The notes: generated by a model from the letters alone, not told the origin. A stretch of 64,000 nucleotides of DNA from Malania oleifera (GCF_029873635.1 NC_080423.1:88953191-89017190), one strand, 5' to 3'. Numbered from the stretch's first letter, positions 1-12,116 are shown. Translations and numbers: made by a program.

Positions 1-124
1 AGACCAGAGCTCATGTTTTTAAAAGCCCCCAAGCCCGGTTTTGTAAAAAAATTGAGAGTCCGCTGTTTTAAAAAATCGAGAGCCCACTAGTTTGAAAAGA
101 CCATGACCCACCATTTAAAGAAAA

Positions 125-356
125 AATAAAAAATAAAAAACACAACCCAGAAGCCCATTAAATATTTAATCATATATTAAACCGAAAACAAAAAAAAAAA
201 AGTTGTGGGTGGACAAACATTTATAAACCAACTTCAAATTAAAGAAGAAAAAAAAACACAACCCAAAAGGCCATTAAATACTAATCATATATTAAACCAA
301 AAAAAAAAAAGTTGTGGGTGGAAAAACATTTATAAACCAACTTCAAATTTGATGGA
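125..356. repeat. Two-copy tandem duplication in AT-rich flank (1-372)
   Basis: Two copies of a 116-bp unit lie head to tail, the second copy of the landmark CACAACCCA starting at 257 against 141 for the first. They differ by a few substitutions and a short indel. The bases before them (about 1-125) contain a short stretch resembling the leader of the Ogre-like element near 34367-34410 (gaccatgaccca followed by A-rich sequence), so the flank may be the remnant of an older element of that type. No coding potential is seen in 1-372. Confidence 0.75.
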
Positions 357-372
357 CAATGTTTATGAATAG

Positions 373-805
373 TGATACGCCCAAAATAATCTAGCCAATG
401 AGGGCAGATCAACGCCTAACTCGCACCTTCTCTGGGTCTGACATCCTGATGAGAGATCAGCTCCAACTCAATAAAGAGGAGGAGAGATCCACGCCAATAG
501 CTTTAATAGCCAAGTAATAGGTGCACGCACTTATGGCTGGGGAGCGATTCAAGCCCCCGCGCAATAAATTCGAGCCAACCTACAGTCAACTCGAACCCCT
601 ATAAGAAGGGATCTGGAGAGAAGGCCAAGGTAAGTCACAAAACATTATTCTACTGTTGCGTTTAACCTCTCTAAAAGCATTTCTCTTACTTAGGCATCGG
701 AGTGATCCCCCAGAGTACACACCGGGTCCTCCAAGCCTTTCTTTTCTTCCCCTTTCAGGTCAACAGGTGTCGAAGGAGCATCCCTGCTATTTTTACCCCG
801 CAACA
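373..805 (+). repeat. 5' LTR of the small Ty3-type element
   Basis: The LTR begins TGATACGCCC and ends CCCCGCAACA, the canonical TG...CA termini, and matches 3348-3780 over its full length. Its last ~180 bases include the conserved block around the second half (ggatctggagagaaggcc...) shared with the 3' copy. The 5-bp sequence AATAG lies immediately upstream. Confidence 0.93.
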
Positions 806-826
806 GTTGGCGCCGTCTGTGGGAAC
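806..826 (+). other. Primer-binding site
   Basis: Directly after the LTR the sequence reads G TTGGCGCCGTCTGTGGGAAC. The segment TGGCGCCG is the kind of tRNA 3'-end complement found in many plant Ty3/gypsy elements (tRNA-Asp-like acceptor end); the downstream part does not match the standard tRNA-Asp complement as I remember it, so the exact primer is uncertain. Confidence 0.75.
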
Positions 827-877
827 CTGCTTTTAGGAGGCGATCATATCTTGCTCTCCACTCTCGACATCCCAGCA

Positions 878-2027
878 ATGCCGACCTCACACAGTTCTAC
901 CTCCATCCCTGCTACAAAAGAACCATCCCAGTCCATCCAATCCATGTCCGCAGAGTCATCGAGTGTCAGCAGGGAGGAGTTCCTCGCTATCCAAAAGGAA
1001 ATGAAGGACATGCTCAACCAACTCTTACAACAAAAGAGTCAAGAAGGGCACGTCCTCCACCAACCGCAAGAGAACCCCAGCACAGACAAGCTAGCTAACA
1101 AACCAGTGGAGAACGAGGAGAAAACCTACCCTAACAAGAAAGTAGAAGATGCAAACAGCGTGGACGTCAACCAACAAAGATCCACGGAGCTCGAAGAAAG
1201 AATCAAGAAGATAGATCGTATAGAGAAGATGATGAAAGAGGGTAGAACCAAACCCTACTATGGGGAAGCATCCCTAAGGTCCTCGGAGTCGCCATTCAAC
1301 AAAGAAATCATGGAGGCTCCATTGCCCAGTAGATTCAAGATGCCCACCTTTGAAAGGTATGAAGGTTTTTCCGACCCAATTGATCACCTGGATAATTTTA
1401 AAATGTTGATGCTGTTGGAAGGGGCTCCAGACGCCATTATGTGTCGAGCTTTTGCAACCACCCTTAAGGGTACTTCCAGAGACTAGTATCGAACTCTTCG
1501 ACCAGGATCCATTGGTTCCTTCCAAGAGATGGAACAAATGTTCACCGGCCACTTCCTTAGTAGCCGGAGAGTTGCTAAAACAACGAGCCATCTCATGAGT
1601 ATGGCGCAAGGGGTAGCAGGAGACTCTAAAGAACTTCATGCATCGATTTAACACGGCAACCCTAGAAATCCACAACTTAGACGTGGGGGTGGCTTTGGCA
1701 ACCTTGACAACAGCTCTCCAACCTAGAAGCTTCTTATACTCCCTAGGAAAAAAACCGCTGGTGGATATGGGGGAGCTAATGATCCGAGCAGAGAAATACA
1801 TCAACCTAGAGGAGATGATGGATACGAGAGGAAGTTGCATAGAGCGGAAAAGGAAAAACAATAACATAGAATCAGGAGACTCCTATAGATCCGTAAAAAG
1901 GCATGATACTAGTGCGCTGCACCCGGGCTCAAAGATGAGAGGACAGCACAACAAGTTCTCCACCTACACACCCCTGAATGTACGGCGCTTGGAGTTACTG
2001 ATGCAGATAAGAAACAAGGACACATAG
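878..2027 (+). pseudogene. Broken gag polyprotein of the small Ty3-type element
   Basis: Reading from the ATG at 878, the frame is open to a stop at 1484-1486. It encodes a charged, Gln/Glu-rich N-terminal region and then the start of a retrotransposon gag domain (PSRFKMPTFERYEGFSDPIDH). The expected continuation (YRTLRPGSIGSFQEM...) follows the stop, and after a frameshift it resumes in another frame at 1638-2027 (MHRFNTATLEIHNLDVGVALATL, SLGKKPLVDMGELMIRAEKY). The part starting at 1638 is the C-terminal half of the gag core. No zinc knuckle is seen. One nonsense codon plus at least one frameshift make it non-functional. The longer open frame from 656 starts inside the LTR, so I prefer the ATG at 878 downstream of the PBS. 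Confidence 0.85.
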
Positions 2028-2284
2028 AATCCATGAACCCATAGAAGATCTTTGACATATGCACAGCCGCGGCTTCCCAAGGACAAACAGTGCGTCGGAA
2101 AGACCACAGCACCTCGGACACAACGTTAGAAGGGTGACCATAAATGAGAACGCTTCATCCAACCCACTTCCCAAGGTATGGTACATTTAAAAGCTGCATT
2201 TATCAACCTTTTTGCAAGACAGAGGGATGTGATGACGCCTCGGAAAAATGGGTAGATGAAACACCTAATAAAGGAGCACAACTC

Positions 2285-2670
2285 CTAAAGCCAAAAACAG
2301 CCCAGCAGATAAGCACGACTCATCAGGCACAAAGGCCCAAATGACAAGCACGACTCGTGAGGCCAAAACAGCCCAGCAAATGAGCACGACTCATCAAGCG
2401 GAGAGGCCAAATGACGAGCACGACTCGTAAGGCCAAAAAAGCCCAGAAGATGAGCACGACTCATCAGGTGGAGAGGCCAAATGACGAGCACGACTCGTGA
2501 GGCCAAAATAGCCCAACAGATAAGCACGACTCATCAGGCGGAGAGGCCAAACTGACAAGCACGACTCGTAAGGCCGGAACAGCCCTGCAGATGAGCACGA
2601 CTCAATAGACACAAAGGCCCGAATGACGAGCACGACTCGTAAGTCCAAAACAGCCCAGCAGATAAGCTCG
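2285..2670. repeat. Tandem array A, ~70-71 bp unit
   Basis: Between five and six copies of a 70-71 bp unit. The landmark GCCCAGCAGAT recurs at 2300, 2371, 2441, 2511, 2582 and 2653. Each unit holds two copies of the palindrome-like word AGCACGACTC(A/G)T. It lies in the non-coding part downstream of the gag remnant. Confidence 0.9.
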
Positions 2671-2674
2671 ATCG

Positions 2675-3045
2675 GCCAATTTACCTCTATAGGATAAGTC
2701 GGTCAAATTCCCTTCATGGAATAGGTCGGCCAATTTCTCTCCGCGAACAAGTCGATCAATTTCCTTCCATCAAACAGGTTGGCCAACTTCCCTTTAGAGA
2801 GCAGATCAGACAGGTCTGCCAACTTCCCTTCATGGAGCAGGTCAGACAGCTCGGCCAATTTCCCTCCATGAGACAGGTCGGCCAAATTCCCTTCATGGAA
2901 CAGGTCGGCCAATTTTTCTCCGTGAATAGGTTGGTTAATTTCCCTCCATGGAGCAGGTCGGACAAATCGACCAACTTCCCTTCAGGGAGCAGATCAGACA
3001 GGTCTGCCAACTTCCCTTCATGAAGCAGATCAGACAGCTCGGCAT
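2675..3045. repeat. Tandem array B, ~29-30 bp unit with a higher-order duplication
   Basis: About a dozen degenerate copies of a ~29-bp unit built on CAGGTCGGCCAATTTCCCT. A block of roughly 70 bp (CCAACTTCCCTT...CAGATCAGACAGGTCTGCC...) near 2783 is repeated near 2983, which indicates a higher-order duplication. Short open frames here are by-products of the repeat. Confidence 0.85.
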
Positions 3046-3195
3046 GAACAGCTCTTCTAAATAGTTCGGACAAAACAGCTCGGCACGAACAGCTCTTCAA
3101 AATAGCTCGGCAAAACAGTTCGGCACAAACAGTTCGACAAAAAAGCTCGGCACGAACAACTCTTCAAAACAGGTCGAACGAAACAGCTCTGCCCG
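3042..3195. repeat. Tandem array C, short AGCTCGGCACGAACAG-like unit
   Basis: Degenerate copies of a ~30-bp unit around AGCTCGGCACGAACAGCTCT, with half-unit variants (CAGTTCGGCACAAACAG). It directly follows array B and shares the CTCGGCA word with it, so it may be a diverged extension. Confidence 0.75.
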
Positions 3196-3331
3196 AACTG
3201 CTCAACAACTCGTTCGGTAAACCATGCAAAAAGAAAAAAAGAAGAAGAAGAAGGAAGTAGGAGCATTAAACCTTCTAAGGGGAAAGATGTAGACAAAACA
3301 ATTATTCAAAATTCTGTTCAGAAATTTGAAA

Positions 3332-3347
3332 CTGAGAGGGGGACAAC
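3332..3347 (+). other. Polypurine tract
   Basis: The sequence ACTGAGAGGGGGACAAC ends at the first base of the 3' LTR. A purine-rich run at this position is the expected plus-strand primer. Confidence 0.8.
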
Positions 3348-3780
3348 TGATACACCCAAAATAATCTAACCAATGAGGGCAGGTCAACGACTAGCTCGCA
3401 CCTTCTTTGAGTCTGACATCCTGATGAGAGATCAGCTCCAACCCAATAAAGAGGAGGAGAGATCCACACCAATAGCTTTAATAGCCGAGAAATAGGTGCA
3501 CGCACTTATGGCTGGGGAGCGATTCATGCCCCCACGCAATAAATTCGAGCCAACCTACGGTCAACTCGAACCCCTATAAGAAGGGATCTGGAGAGAAGGC
3601 CAAGGTAAGTCACAAAACATTATTTTACTGTTGCGTTCAACCTCTCTAAAAGCATTCCTCTTACTTAGACATCGGAGTGATCCCCCGGAGTACACCCCGG
3701 GTTCTCCAAGCCTTCCTTTTCTTCCCCTTTCAGGTCAACGGGAGTCGAAGGAGCATCCCTGCTATTTTTACCCCGCAACA
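3348..3780 (+). repeat. 3' LTR of the small Ty3-type element
   Basis: Begins TGATACACCC and ends CCCCGCAACA, 433 bp long like the 5' copy, followed by the TSD AATAG. Confidence 0.93.
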
Positions 3781-3785
3781 AATAG

Positions 3786-5936
3786 ATTATCACGTCCAAC
3801 ACTTAACTTATAAATATAAATCACAAACAACGATTAATTACATGGTGATGGAAGAAATATAAAATCTCATGATCAAAACCTAGCCAAATTAATTAATTAA
3901 AATCTTAAATCGAAATAATAGTATCCAGACAGCCCATAACATTGTGTGACCAGTATATATCACATTGAATAATATGCTTTTATCCAGCGTGAATCGGGCT
4001 TAGTATGCAGATGGAAGAAGGCGAAGCCGACATTTGTGGGGTGATGATATTGATGTTTTAGCACATGTTTTGGCTATAATTTTCAATCAGAGCTCATCAG
4101 TATTCTGTTTAATTTTTATTTTCTCGGCTGCCAAAGGTTGACAAATCTATGGTGCATGCTAGCTCATCACAGCGCACAACACCTTGTCACCTTGTTTGTT
4201 CTGGAAACTCTAAACTTCCATTTTCAATTTTGTGGATCATTGATTTTTCTATATGTAAATATTATAATCCATCACTGTTCAAAAGTTGACTGCGTTTCCG
4301 AGAAAGCTGGGGGCCTCGGTGCCATGCACATTCATTCGTTTTTTCAGAGTTCTAGTTGATGGTGACTCGATTCACATAAAAAATAAAATATTTGGGATTG
4401 ATATTTCTTTTTTAACTCCTATATATTCCAATTCTCACAGAAGAAAAGCCAAGAAAAAAAGAAAAGGAAAGGAAACTCACTTAAAATTGCAACTAAACAC
4501 CTGAAAAACATATGAAAGAACCTTTAATTGTCCAATTAATTTATTTGAATAATTTTATTCTTCTCAACTTAAATTAGTTCTTAATAAAACTTCATACCCA
4601 AACAAGAAAACTTAATACCCGAATAAGAAAGATAGAAGTTTACCAACTATATAAATCTTAAGAATGTTTTAAGATAGATTTTTTATTTTCTCTTGTCACC
4701 AATTTTCTCAATACTGCATTTAAAAAACAATTAAAAAAATTTAGATAAAATTCTATATAATTATATTATATTTGACTCAAATCTTCACTAATATAATGTC
4801 ATGTCCTCAATTCCGAACAAAAGGTAGAGGTGTTGTATTGCATCTCTGTATTATAGAATAAAAAGCTTAAAGATCTGTCGTGGGTTTTTCATTATAGGCA
4901 TGATTAGCATGCATCCTTCACCAGCACTGCACGTCGAAACAGATCATGAGAATGAATACTATAAGCTGACAGCTTCCACATATTATTTATTTATTACTCT
5001 TTAAAACTTTTCTGGTAAGATTCTGTATTTGGTCAATTCGCCACCAACTAATATTGAATTATTTTGGTGAAGTAAATGCTTTGTGCTCAGCATTACGGGG
5101 ACGGGTTGGTCGGAGAAATCCGTGCGTCCAATGGTTTGTTTGATGTGTAAATAATTCAAACACCAAAGCCAAATGTTCACCAAATTTATCGTTTCTCTTG
5201 TGTATAATGTTGAGAATTTTAGTTGTAAAATCCCATAAGATTTTCCCTTACCTTACAAATCATAAGAACTAGGTAGATCACCCCCATTTATTTGTTGGAC
5301 TCAAAGTGAATGATTATGTGACCATGGATTCAAATATACTTGGGCACAATCAAGAATTTTTTGAGAAGTTAATGGAGTTATATAGGCCATTATCGAGGGT
5401 TCGAGTCCGCTGTCCTTTAGATCATACCCAGTATCGCAATGTGTAAGAGAAATGTCTGAAATGTCGAGTGATAATAATATTAAAAGTTCGATGGAGTTAT
5501 CATTAACCTGTTATTTTCTTAGGTACGGATAGCTCATCTAATTACTACTTTTTGATTGGTCATTAGACTAATCCTAGGCCAAAGAACCATTAATCTCAGT
5601 CTACGTTTACCAAAGTTGGATCGAAAGTTTAGTTATGCGAGGAAAAGGCACTAGCACCCTCTACACACCCGTTTTATAAACAATACTTAATTAATCATGA
5701 ATTATCTCTAATCTGAATCTAATGGTATTTAATAACTCCTTTAAAAATTAAATAAATATAAAAAAAAATGTCAAATGAGATGTGATTTAGGAATATCTAA
5801 TAACACCTCCAAAGGAAGGGATCATATTAGATAACCCCCCTATAGAACTAATATAGGTGAGATTTGAAATACCTCCTTACCATTTGTTTAATCATTGGTA
5901 CTTACACACAAAAATAAAATATGTACAGATACTAAA
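3786..5936. other. AT-rich spacer, no gene seen; possible SINE trace
   Basis: About 2.1 kb without a convincing coding region. Near 5397-5410 the words GGGTTCGAGTCC match a pol III B box and are followed by CGCTGTCC. No clear A box was found upstream, so this is at most a decayed tRNA-derived SINE. Confidence 0.5.
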
Positions 5937-8043
5937 TGTTGACCTTATAGGTCACACTCAGTTTTGATAATGACAAATACTCTTGGTATTTAATGTCTGT
6001 CAAGTTTGTGTGCAAGTTCATAATAACAAGATCATTTGATGACACATGAAAACTTGAAGACTGAAGACCCTGAAGACTAACTTCTTGTTGTAATTTATAT
6101 TATATGGGTCTATAATAGTAACTAGGTATATGGCCTGTAATAATCTCTACATGTCATGCATGTAGGTTTTTGTAAGCTCAGAAATGTTATAGACTGACCA
6201 TAGAGACCGAATGACCTTAGGGCACTTTTTCGGTCGACCGACACCGAATTTTTTGGATTATCTCAAAATGGCCACAGTAAAGACCCTACTATGACTATAG
6301 GTCCCAAAACTCACACACATATCATATAATATATAGGAGAGTTTAATCTGTGCTGTAATTGAATATTTTTAGGGGATTTGAGAGAGCTCGAGCGACCGAA
6401 TCCCAGGAGTTCAAAACTCCTCGGGCGCCTAAACTGTTGAAAAGTCAATAGTTGACTTGGGCACTTGGGTGATCTAACCATTTTGTGTGTGCTATCCACG
6501 GGCGCTCGAACCCTTCAAAAGGGACATTCCACCAACTCGGGCTACTGAGCGGTTTAGTTCAAAAAGAGCCCCAAGCGATGAAACACACGAGTTCGGGCCA
6601 CCAAATATATGACCAGGCTCCTGAAGTCACGAAGCAATGCTACTGACTTTGATTCAGGCTGCCGAAGCATGACACGAGTGACCGAACTCATTTAAATTAT
6701 TTTTATTCCGGTGTCTATTCGAGCGACCGAACCACGGTTCAGCAACCCGAACCTCGGCGGGTTAAAATTAATTTAATTGCGGTAAAATTGGGTTAAGTGG
6801 GGTTAATGGTGTTTAAACATTTTGAATCTTTTCTTATAATTCCCAACATGTCCCAAATGGTTATATTTTTGACATTGTCTATAAATATGGGTTCATTTGT
6901 AAGGATTAGAGAGAGATTAGCCAAAATAATTAGTTAAAAATTCTTTCTTTTGAAAATACTCTTTTTGTCCAAATACTCTCAAATTTTTATTCCCTTAATA
7001 CATTTTAGTTTTATGAGAGTATATTGGTTGTGCTAGTGTATACTAGGTATTGCTAATACTCCAGTGTTCTTGTTTGCTTAATTGATTTATTTTTGAAGAG
7101 TTAGCAAAGTTTATCTCCCAGATTTGAATATAATAAATCTTGTGTTGGGATAAACTCAATAGCTTAAGGATCTTTGCATTATCATTGCAAGATTCATTGC
7201 AAGATTCCTATAACTTTACTTTTGTTGTACAAATATTTTTACAAGCTATAATATTTTTCAAACTACTCTTGTGCTCATTATATTGAAGGAAAATATTTTG
7301 AAATAGTTTGAATATTTGATTAGCATCTTTGAAACTTTGATTCGTTTTTAAGATTTGATACAACTTGTTTCAAAGATATAACTTGATTAGAACACTCTTG
7401 AACATTTTAGTGATCATATCTTGTTGAGTGTAGCTTGCACAAAAATACACATCATTGAGCTTACACTTCCCACATTGTTGATGTGTATGTGATTGCATCT
7501 ATTGGGTACATATTTGCTTTATATGAAAGCATAATCACTGTACCATTCTTATTGTGAAAAATACTGTTGTATTTCCAGGCGTGGCCTGAGGAGGCTTGAT
7601 CTAGCCCGGAAGGATCAAGTTGGGGTTAGCCTTGTGAATTTGACCTAGGGCCTTCTCTGCCCCACAAGGAGAATTTGTAAAGGTTTGAGGTCAGCCCTGT
7701 GCTAATTGACCTAGTTGTAATCGATGTTGCTCCACCTGTTAAGTGAGTTTTAGTAGAATCCTTGGACTTGCGAGCTAAAGGCAGGGACGTAGGCACAGTT
7801 GGCCGAACCTTGATAGCATATTATGTGTCTACTTATATTTCCGCACTTTATATTTATCGCACATGTATGTTATAGTGTGAATCATGTGCATGATTTGAAT
7901 GTCCGCATATTATATTTATCTGCGCATTTGGAATTGCATAGAAAGATCCTAGGTTGTGACATTCTACTAACATTTGGTTTAACTTAGGAATAAGTTTTAA
8001 AATTCCAATTCACCCCCCTCTTGGAAATATACCAAAGCTAACA
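5937..8043 (+). mobile_element. Solo LTR, copia-type, 2107 bp
   Basis: It begins TGTTGACCTTATAGG and ends ACCAAAGCTAACA. The perfect duplication CTAAA lies at 5932-5936 and 8044-8048, so the single LTR has its own target site and no internal region remains. The first ~70 bases (TTTTGATAATGACAAATACTC) and the pre-terminal AATTCACCCCCCTCTTGG are typical of the long LTRs of SIRE-like copia elements in this window. A TATA box (TATAAATA) lies near 6880. The reverse complement of 27470-29488 is a close relative. A cluster of palindromes precedes the TATA box. Confidence 0.92.
6386..6752 (+). promoter_or_regulatory. U3 palindrome array, 12 sites (GTTCGGGCGACCGAAC type)
   Basis: Twelve degenerate copies of a ~16-bp palindrome lie upstream of the TATA box at ~6880. 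The clearest are at 6386-6401, 6591-6606 and 6717-6732. Centres counted outward from the TATA box are 6744.5, 6724.5, 6679.5, 6659.5, 6618.5, 6598.5, 6576.5, 6542.5, 6503.5, 6462.5, 6426.5 and 6393.5. Spacings are 20, 45, 20, 41, 20, 22, 34, 39, 41, 36 and 33 bp. Many mismatches look like CpG decay. The regulatory role is inferred from position and palindromy. Confidence 0.6.
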
Positions 8044-8048
8044 CTAAA

Positions 8049-9334
8049 TTCATCAAATTTGATATATATATATATATATAAAGAGGCTTTAAAATATTTC
8101 CAAATATTTCCTAAAGTTTTTTAGAAACTTTTTGAAAATTTTTCAACATTTTTCTAAAATTTTCTAGGATTCTCAAAGAATTTTTTTTCATTTTTGGTAT
8201 TTTTATTCTTTTTCCATTTTTTGTTATCCAAGTCAAAATAACTCAAATAGTTTTTATTTTTTTTATTTTTTAAAATATTTCATATGAAAATTTTATTTTT
8301 TCACTATTTTTGTAATATTTTGAAAATTAAAAATTAATTTTAATATTAAATAAATGAACCTGTGGTTCGGAAAAGTCAGATCGGTTCAACTAGTATGAGC
8401 CGGGTTTGTCCTAATTGGAAAGAGTGACCACGTTTTAACCAGCGGTGGCAACACGTAGCACTGCTTTATTCTATTTTTATTCTATATATATATATATATT
8501 TTGAATTTTCTGCAGTAAGATGACGTCACTTGCCATGTGACAGGACACGGCTCGTCCTGGGAGTCTGGCACAGATTGCTGACGTGGCAACGATTCGACTA
8601 TCTAGATAAAAATACAAATTGGATGGTTAGGATCACATGCACCACGTTGCTCCCTAATGTGCCGTCCTGAACTTGCCATGTGTTACCATCTGTACGGTGA
8701 CACATGTCCAATATATATATATAATCTTTTTTTTTCTCTCTCCTTTCTTTTCTCATTTCTTCTCTACTCTATGATTTTTTTTTTTTTGAATCCTTCTAAC
8801 TATTTTCTCTCGGCTCTCGAAGAATCCCTTTCTTTTTGAATCTCACTCTCACAAATTTCTCTCTCTCCTTCTCCTCCTTGTTCTCTCTTTCTTTGCTTTT
8901 CAATTTGTTTAATCTTTCTAACTCTTTTCTTTGATTTTTCTTTGCAGACCTCTATTATGATATGTGGCTCATATACTGAGTGGAAGACATGCAGAAAGAG
9001 AAAACATGGTGGAAACAGAATGTTGGTGTTTGTTGAGGAAATCATCGATGTTTGCCTTGTATCTATCGACGGTTTGGTCAAGTTTCAAAGGGGCTTTGCT
9101 CTCGATATTAAATCGTCAACGGTTTGACTCGGGAACCTAATGCAGATTTTCAAAATTTGAATTGGGCGATTAAGTTTGTTGGGTTTTGGAGGGAAAGCCT
9201 CCGGGAACTTTATATATATGTTGTATATATTGTCTATGTAATCTAGTTAGTGTCTTTTGACACAAGATAGTGAAAAACACTGTCAATTGCTCCTTTGGAT
9301 CTAGGCATTGCGGAACCACGTAATTCTTGTGGTT
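8049..9334. other. AT-rich spacer with an LTR-like or promoter-like segment
   Basis: 8049-8340 is AT-rich and featureless. From about 8340 to 9310 the composition changes: several ACGTGG/GACGTCAC-like words (8521-8590), a TATA-like run (8709-8722), then a long CT-rich stretch (8728-8930). The sequence near 9290-9325 (ggcattgcggaaccacgtaa) resembles the end of many plant copia LTRs. I read it as a truncated LTR of another element joined to the copia gag at ~9335, but no termini or TSD were found. Confidence 0.4.
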
Positions 9335-10257
9335 TTATGAGTCCAACTTTTTTACAATTATAACATGTTGGAAGTTCAGCCTTTGTTTTCTTCTTACTGA
9401 TTTCCTTTTCTTCATCTTTATCTGATTTTGAGTTCTGAAGTTTTCTTGTAAATTTATTCTTCCTTATAAGGATTTTTGCAAGTTTCTTGGTTATGAGGGC
9501 TATATCGTTATCATCTATTACCTCTTCATCTTCATCGCTAGAACTTTTACTTGAGACTTAAAATGCAATGGATTCATTGTTTTTAGATTTTCCACTTCTT
9601 TCGTTTATTGCCATCTCATATGTGAAAAGGGATCCAATTAGTTCATCCAGTGAGGTGTTCTTAAGGTTTCTTTCTTCCATTATAGTTGTGGCTTTGGGTT
9701 CCCAAAAGGGTGGAAGACCTCTAAGAATTTTGCGGATCATCTCATAAGTGGAGTATGTTTTCCCTAAGGCGTTTAAAGAATTTATGATATGTGTAAACCT
9801 AGTATACATATTTGTGATTGATTCGTCCAGATTCATCCTAAAAGCTTCATATTCACTAGTTAACATATCAATTTTATTGTCTCTAACATCAACAGTACCT
9901 TCATAGGTTACCTCTAGTTTGTCCCATATTTCTTTGGCTGTTTTGCATGTCATGGCCATATTAAATTCATTTATATCATGGGTACAATATAACGTGTTTA
10001 TAGCACTTGAGTTAACTTGCAACATCTTATGATCATTCTCATTCATGTCTTTTTCTTCTTTGGGTACTTCTTTTCCATCTACAAGTTTGGTAGGGATAAG
10101 ATCACCATGTGTGACAACCCTCCATGCTTTCCAATTCATAGTTTGAAGGTAGATTCTCATTCTTTGTTTCCAAAATGTATAATTAAGTCCACAAAAGAAA
10201 GGATGCCTGGTTGAGAATTATCCCTCGGCAAAGGGGAGCTACACTTAGGTGTGCCAT
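9335..10257 (-). pseudogene. Truncated copia gag (SIRE-like family)
   Basis: A start codon at 10257 (MAHLSVAP) fits the family start. The frame is disturbed before NYTFWKQRMRIYLQTMNW, from where it is open for 200 residues to a stop at 9558-9560. The conserved gag core reads LQVNSSAINTLYC, AKEIWDKLEVTYEGT, TNMYTRFTHIINSLNALGK and LRGLPPFWEPK (UBN2/copia gag type). Past the stop the acidic and lysine-rich linker continues to CYNCKKVGLIKP, a CCHC knuckle whose histidine has become Leu and whose last Cys is lost at the truncation. It is a dead capsid-precursor gene. Confidence 0.88.
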
Positions 10258-10300
10258 TTAGATTTTTATATAGCTTCTAATTAAGATTTTCTATAACCTT

Positions 10301-10314
10301 ACTTTGATACCAAT
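10301..10314 (-). other. Primer-binding site (tRNA-iMet type)
   Basis: On the minus strand the sequence after the LTR end (...TTTTTCA) is ATTGGTATCAAAGT. TGGTATC matches the initiator-Met tRNA complement TGGTATCAGAGC, with one change (G to A) in the tail. Confidence 0.85.
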
Positions 10315-11596
10315 TGAAAAACTAAGGTGTAGTCCCAATAGGGGGGGTGACTTGGGTTTATAAAATTTTTATTTTAATTCCTTCTATAAATTCTCAACTT
10401 ATTTTATATTTAGCAATCACTCAAGACTAATTTGATATTCAATGCTTGTATAGGCCAATCACAAATCACACTCAATTAATGAATTAATTTAATATCAATG
10501 CAAGGTAATGATTCATAATGAAAATCAACCAATTGATTTACCAAACACAAGTTAATGTATGAACTGCAGCATTATCAAGATTTGATGATTACATAGAAAA
10601 TTTTGAATATGAATGTTTGCAGAGATTAAGCCTTGTATTAATGAAATTGGTTTTTCAAGATGATAAGTAATATAACATCCAACACTCTTTCCAAAATTCA
10701 GATTTGAAATAAACCTTCAGTTAATAGGTTTTGGGTGTTAACCAATCAACGTACTCCCTTATGGTTTTCACAATTTATATTGATAAACCAAGGTACTTCC
10801 TTTCGGTTTCCGCAAGTCCCAAAAAAAATTAATCTTTAGTTTATTTACAGTTTAATCAACGTAGTATTTATGATTAAGAAATTTAAATCAACAACACAAT
10901 TAATAAGTATGCTGGAAATTAAAGAGTAAGGGAAAAAGAGTGAGACTGAGTTTTTTACGAGGTTAAGCTGATAGCCAGCTTACGTCCTTGCCTTAGGCAA
11001 CAACCTAAGGATTCCACTAACACCTTCCTTTGCGGGTGGAACACACCGTTGCAATCCCTACTTCAATAGGGTGGAGCTCCCTCTCCAAGCGATACCCCAT
11101 GCTCAGTTACAAAGATCTAATAGCCCTGAACCATCAAGAAACAAGAAACAAGAAGTAGAGTTGGTGTACAAGAATCACTCTCAGATAGAGTAAGTTAGTA
11201 CAAGTGTAAGCACAAAATATACTTAAACATAAATATCAATATACTGAAATTGAAGCTCAATGTTAATCTATCACCGGTATAATCTTCCATGATTGAAAGA
11301 TTCGGACTTCATGCTCAATTTCGGTGTGAGAAGTTAAGCAATAACTCAGTTGAAAGATAAGCAAGATGTGAGTAAGATAGCCTTTGAGAATTAAGAGCAC
11401 TTGAGAGTATGTTGATTGCTAAAAATATTTCTTGTTATGAAAATCTTTGACTTGGGGGATATATATAGATTCTAAAAGGTGAATTCCTAGTTTCGCAAGT
11501 TTACTTGGAGTGTTCTTCAAGTTTGCACGAAGTTTGGGGTCTAAAAAACCAAATTTTGAAACTTTCCCGTACTGTAATTTTTTAAAAACTCTCGAA

Positions 11597-11810
11597 TGGC
11601 AGTCGCCTGTCTAAAGTGGTCAGACGCCTGTCTCAGTTCAATTTAAAAGTGAGTGTATTGGCAGGCTTCTGTCCAAACACAGTCAATCGCCTCAGTTGAC
11701 TAGATAGGCACCTGTCTGGCTATGCTGAGGTGCTTGTCACCATTCTGTCTGCTAATCTTAAAACATATAAAAAGGTCAGTCGCTTGTGGGTTTTAGTTCA
11801 GGTGCCAGAG
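11597..11810 (-). promoter_or_regulatory. U3 palindrome array, 8 sites (GGCAGTCGCCTGTC type)
   Basis: Eight degenerate copies of a ~14-bp partly palindromic word, for example 11598-11611 (GGCAGTCGCCTGTC). Centres are about 11604.5, 11625.5, 11666.5, 11687, 11709.5, 11731.5, 11781.5 and 11802.5. Spacings are 21, 41, 20, 22, 22, 50 and 21 bp. The cluster sits upstream, in element orientation, of the TATA-like run at ~11460. The related LTR at 45994-52014 shows nearly the same spacing series. Confidence 0.55.
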
Positions 11811-12116
11811 CATTTTAAAAACACTTGTTTTTCAAGAGTTTTTATTCTCTTGGGACCTTTTTACCATATATAACTTTAGAAATTATATTTCAAGGACTTT
11901 AATAAAATATGGTTTCTAGGTATTTGTTTATCCCTAAAGAGTTTCAATGCATTTATATTGATTTTTACTTGAAATACTTATAAAAAACTTCCTTAAGACT
12001 CTAAATTCTTCAATTCTTGAAGTCTTCATGTATGTCCTTAATTTGAGTCCATCTTGTTTTGAGCTTCAACATTCTTTGAGCTTCCATAATATTTGTCAAA
12101 CTTTGAGCTTTCATAG

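Larger units (their letters stand above)
373..3780 (+). mobile_element. Non-autonomous Ty3/gypsy-type LTR element (pol-less)
   Basis: A complete element of 3408 bp bounded by two 433-bp LTRs. A perfect 5-bp target-site duplication AATAG flanks it at 368-372 and 3781-3785. Between the LTRs are a primer-binding site, a broken gag and about 900 bp of tandem repeats; no protease, reverse transcriptase, RNase H or integrase can be found. It therefore looks like a LARD-type derivative that would depend on enzymes from a relative. The two LTRs differ at a visible number of positions (for example TGATACGC against TGATACAC), so the insertion is not recent. Confidence 0.93.

Noticed and set aside
8800..9127. 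ORFs on both strands near 8800-9127
   Set aside because: Charged or Phe-rich translations of CT-rich sequence within an LTR-like segment; no motif.
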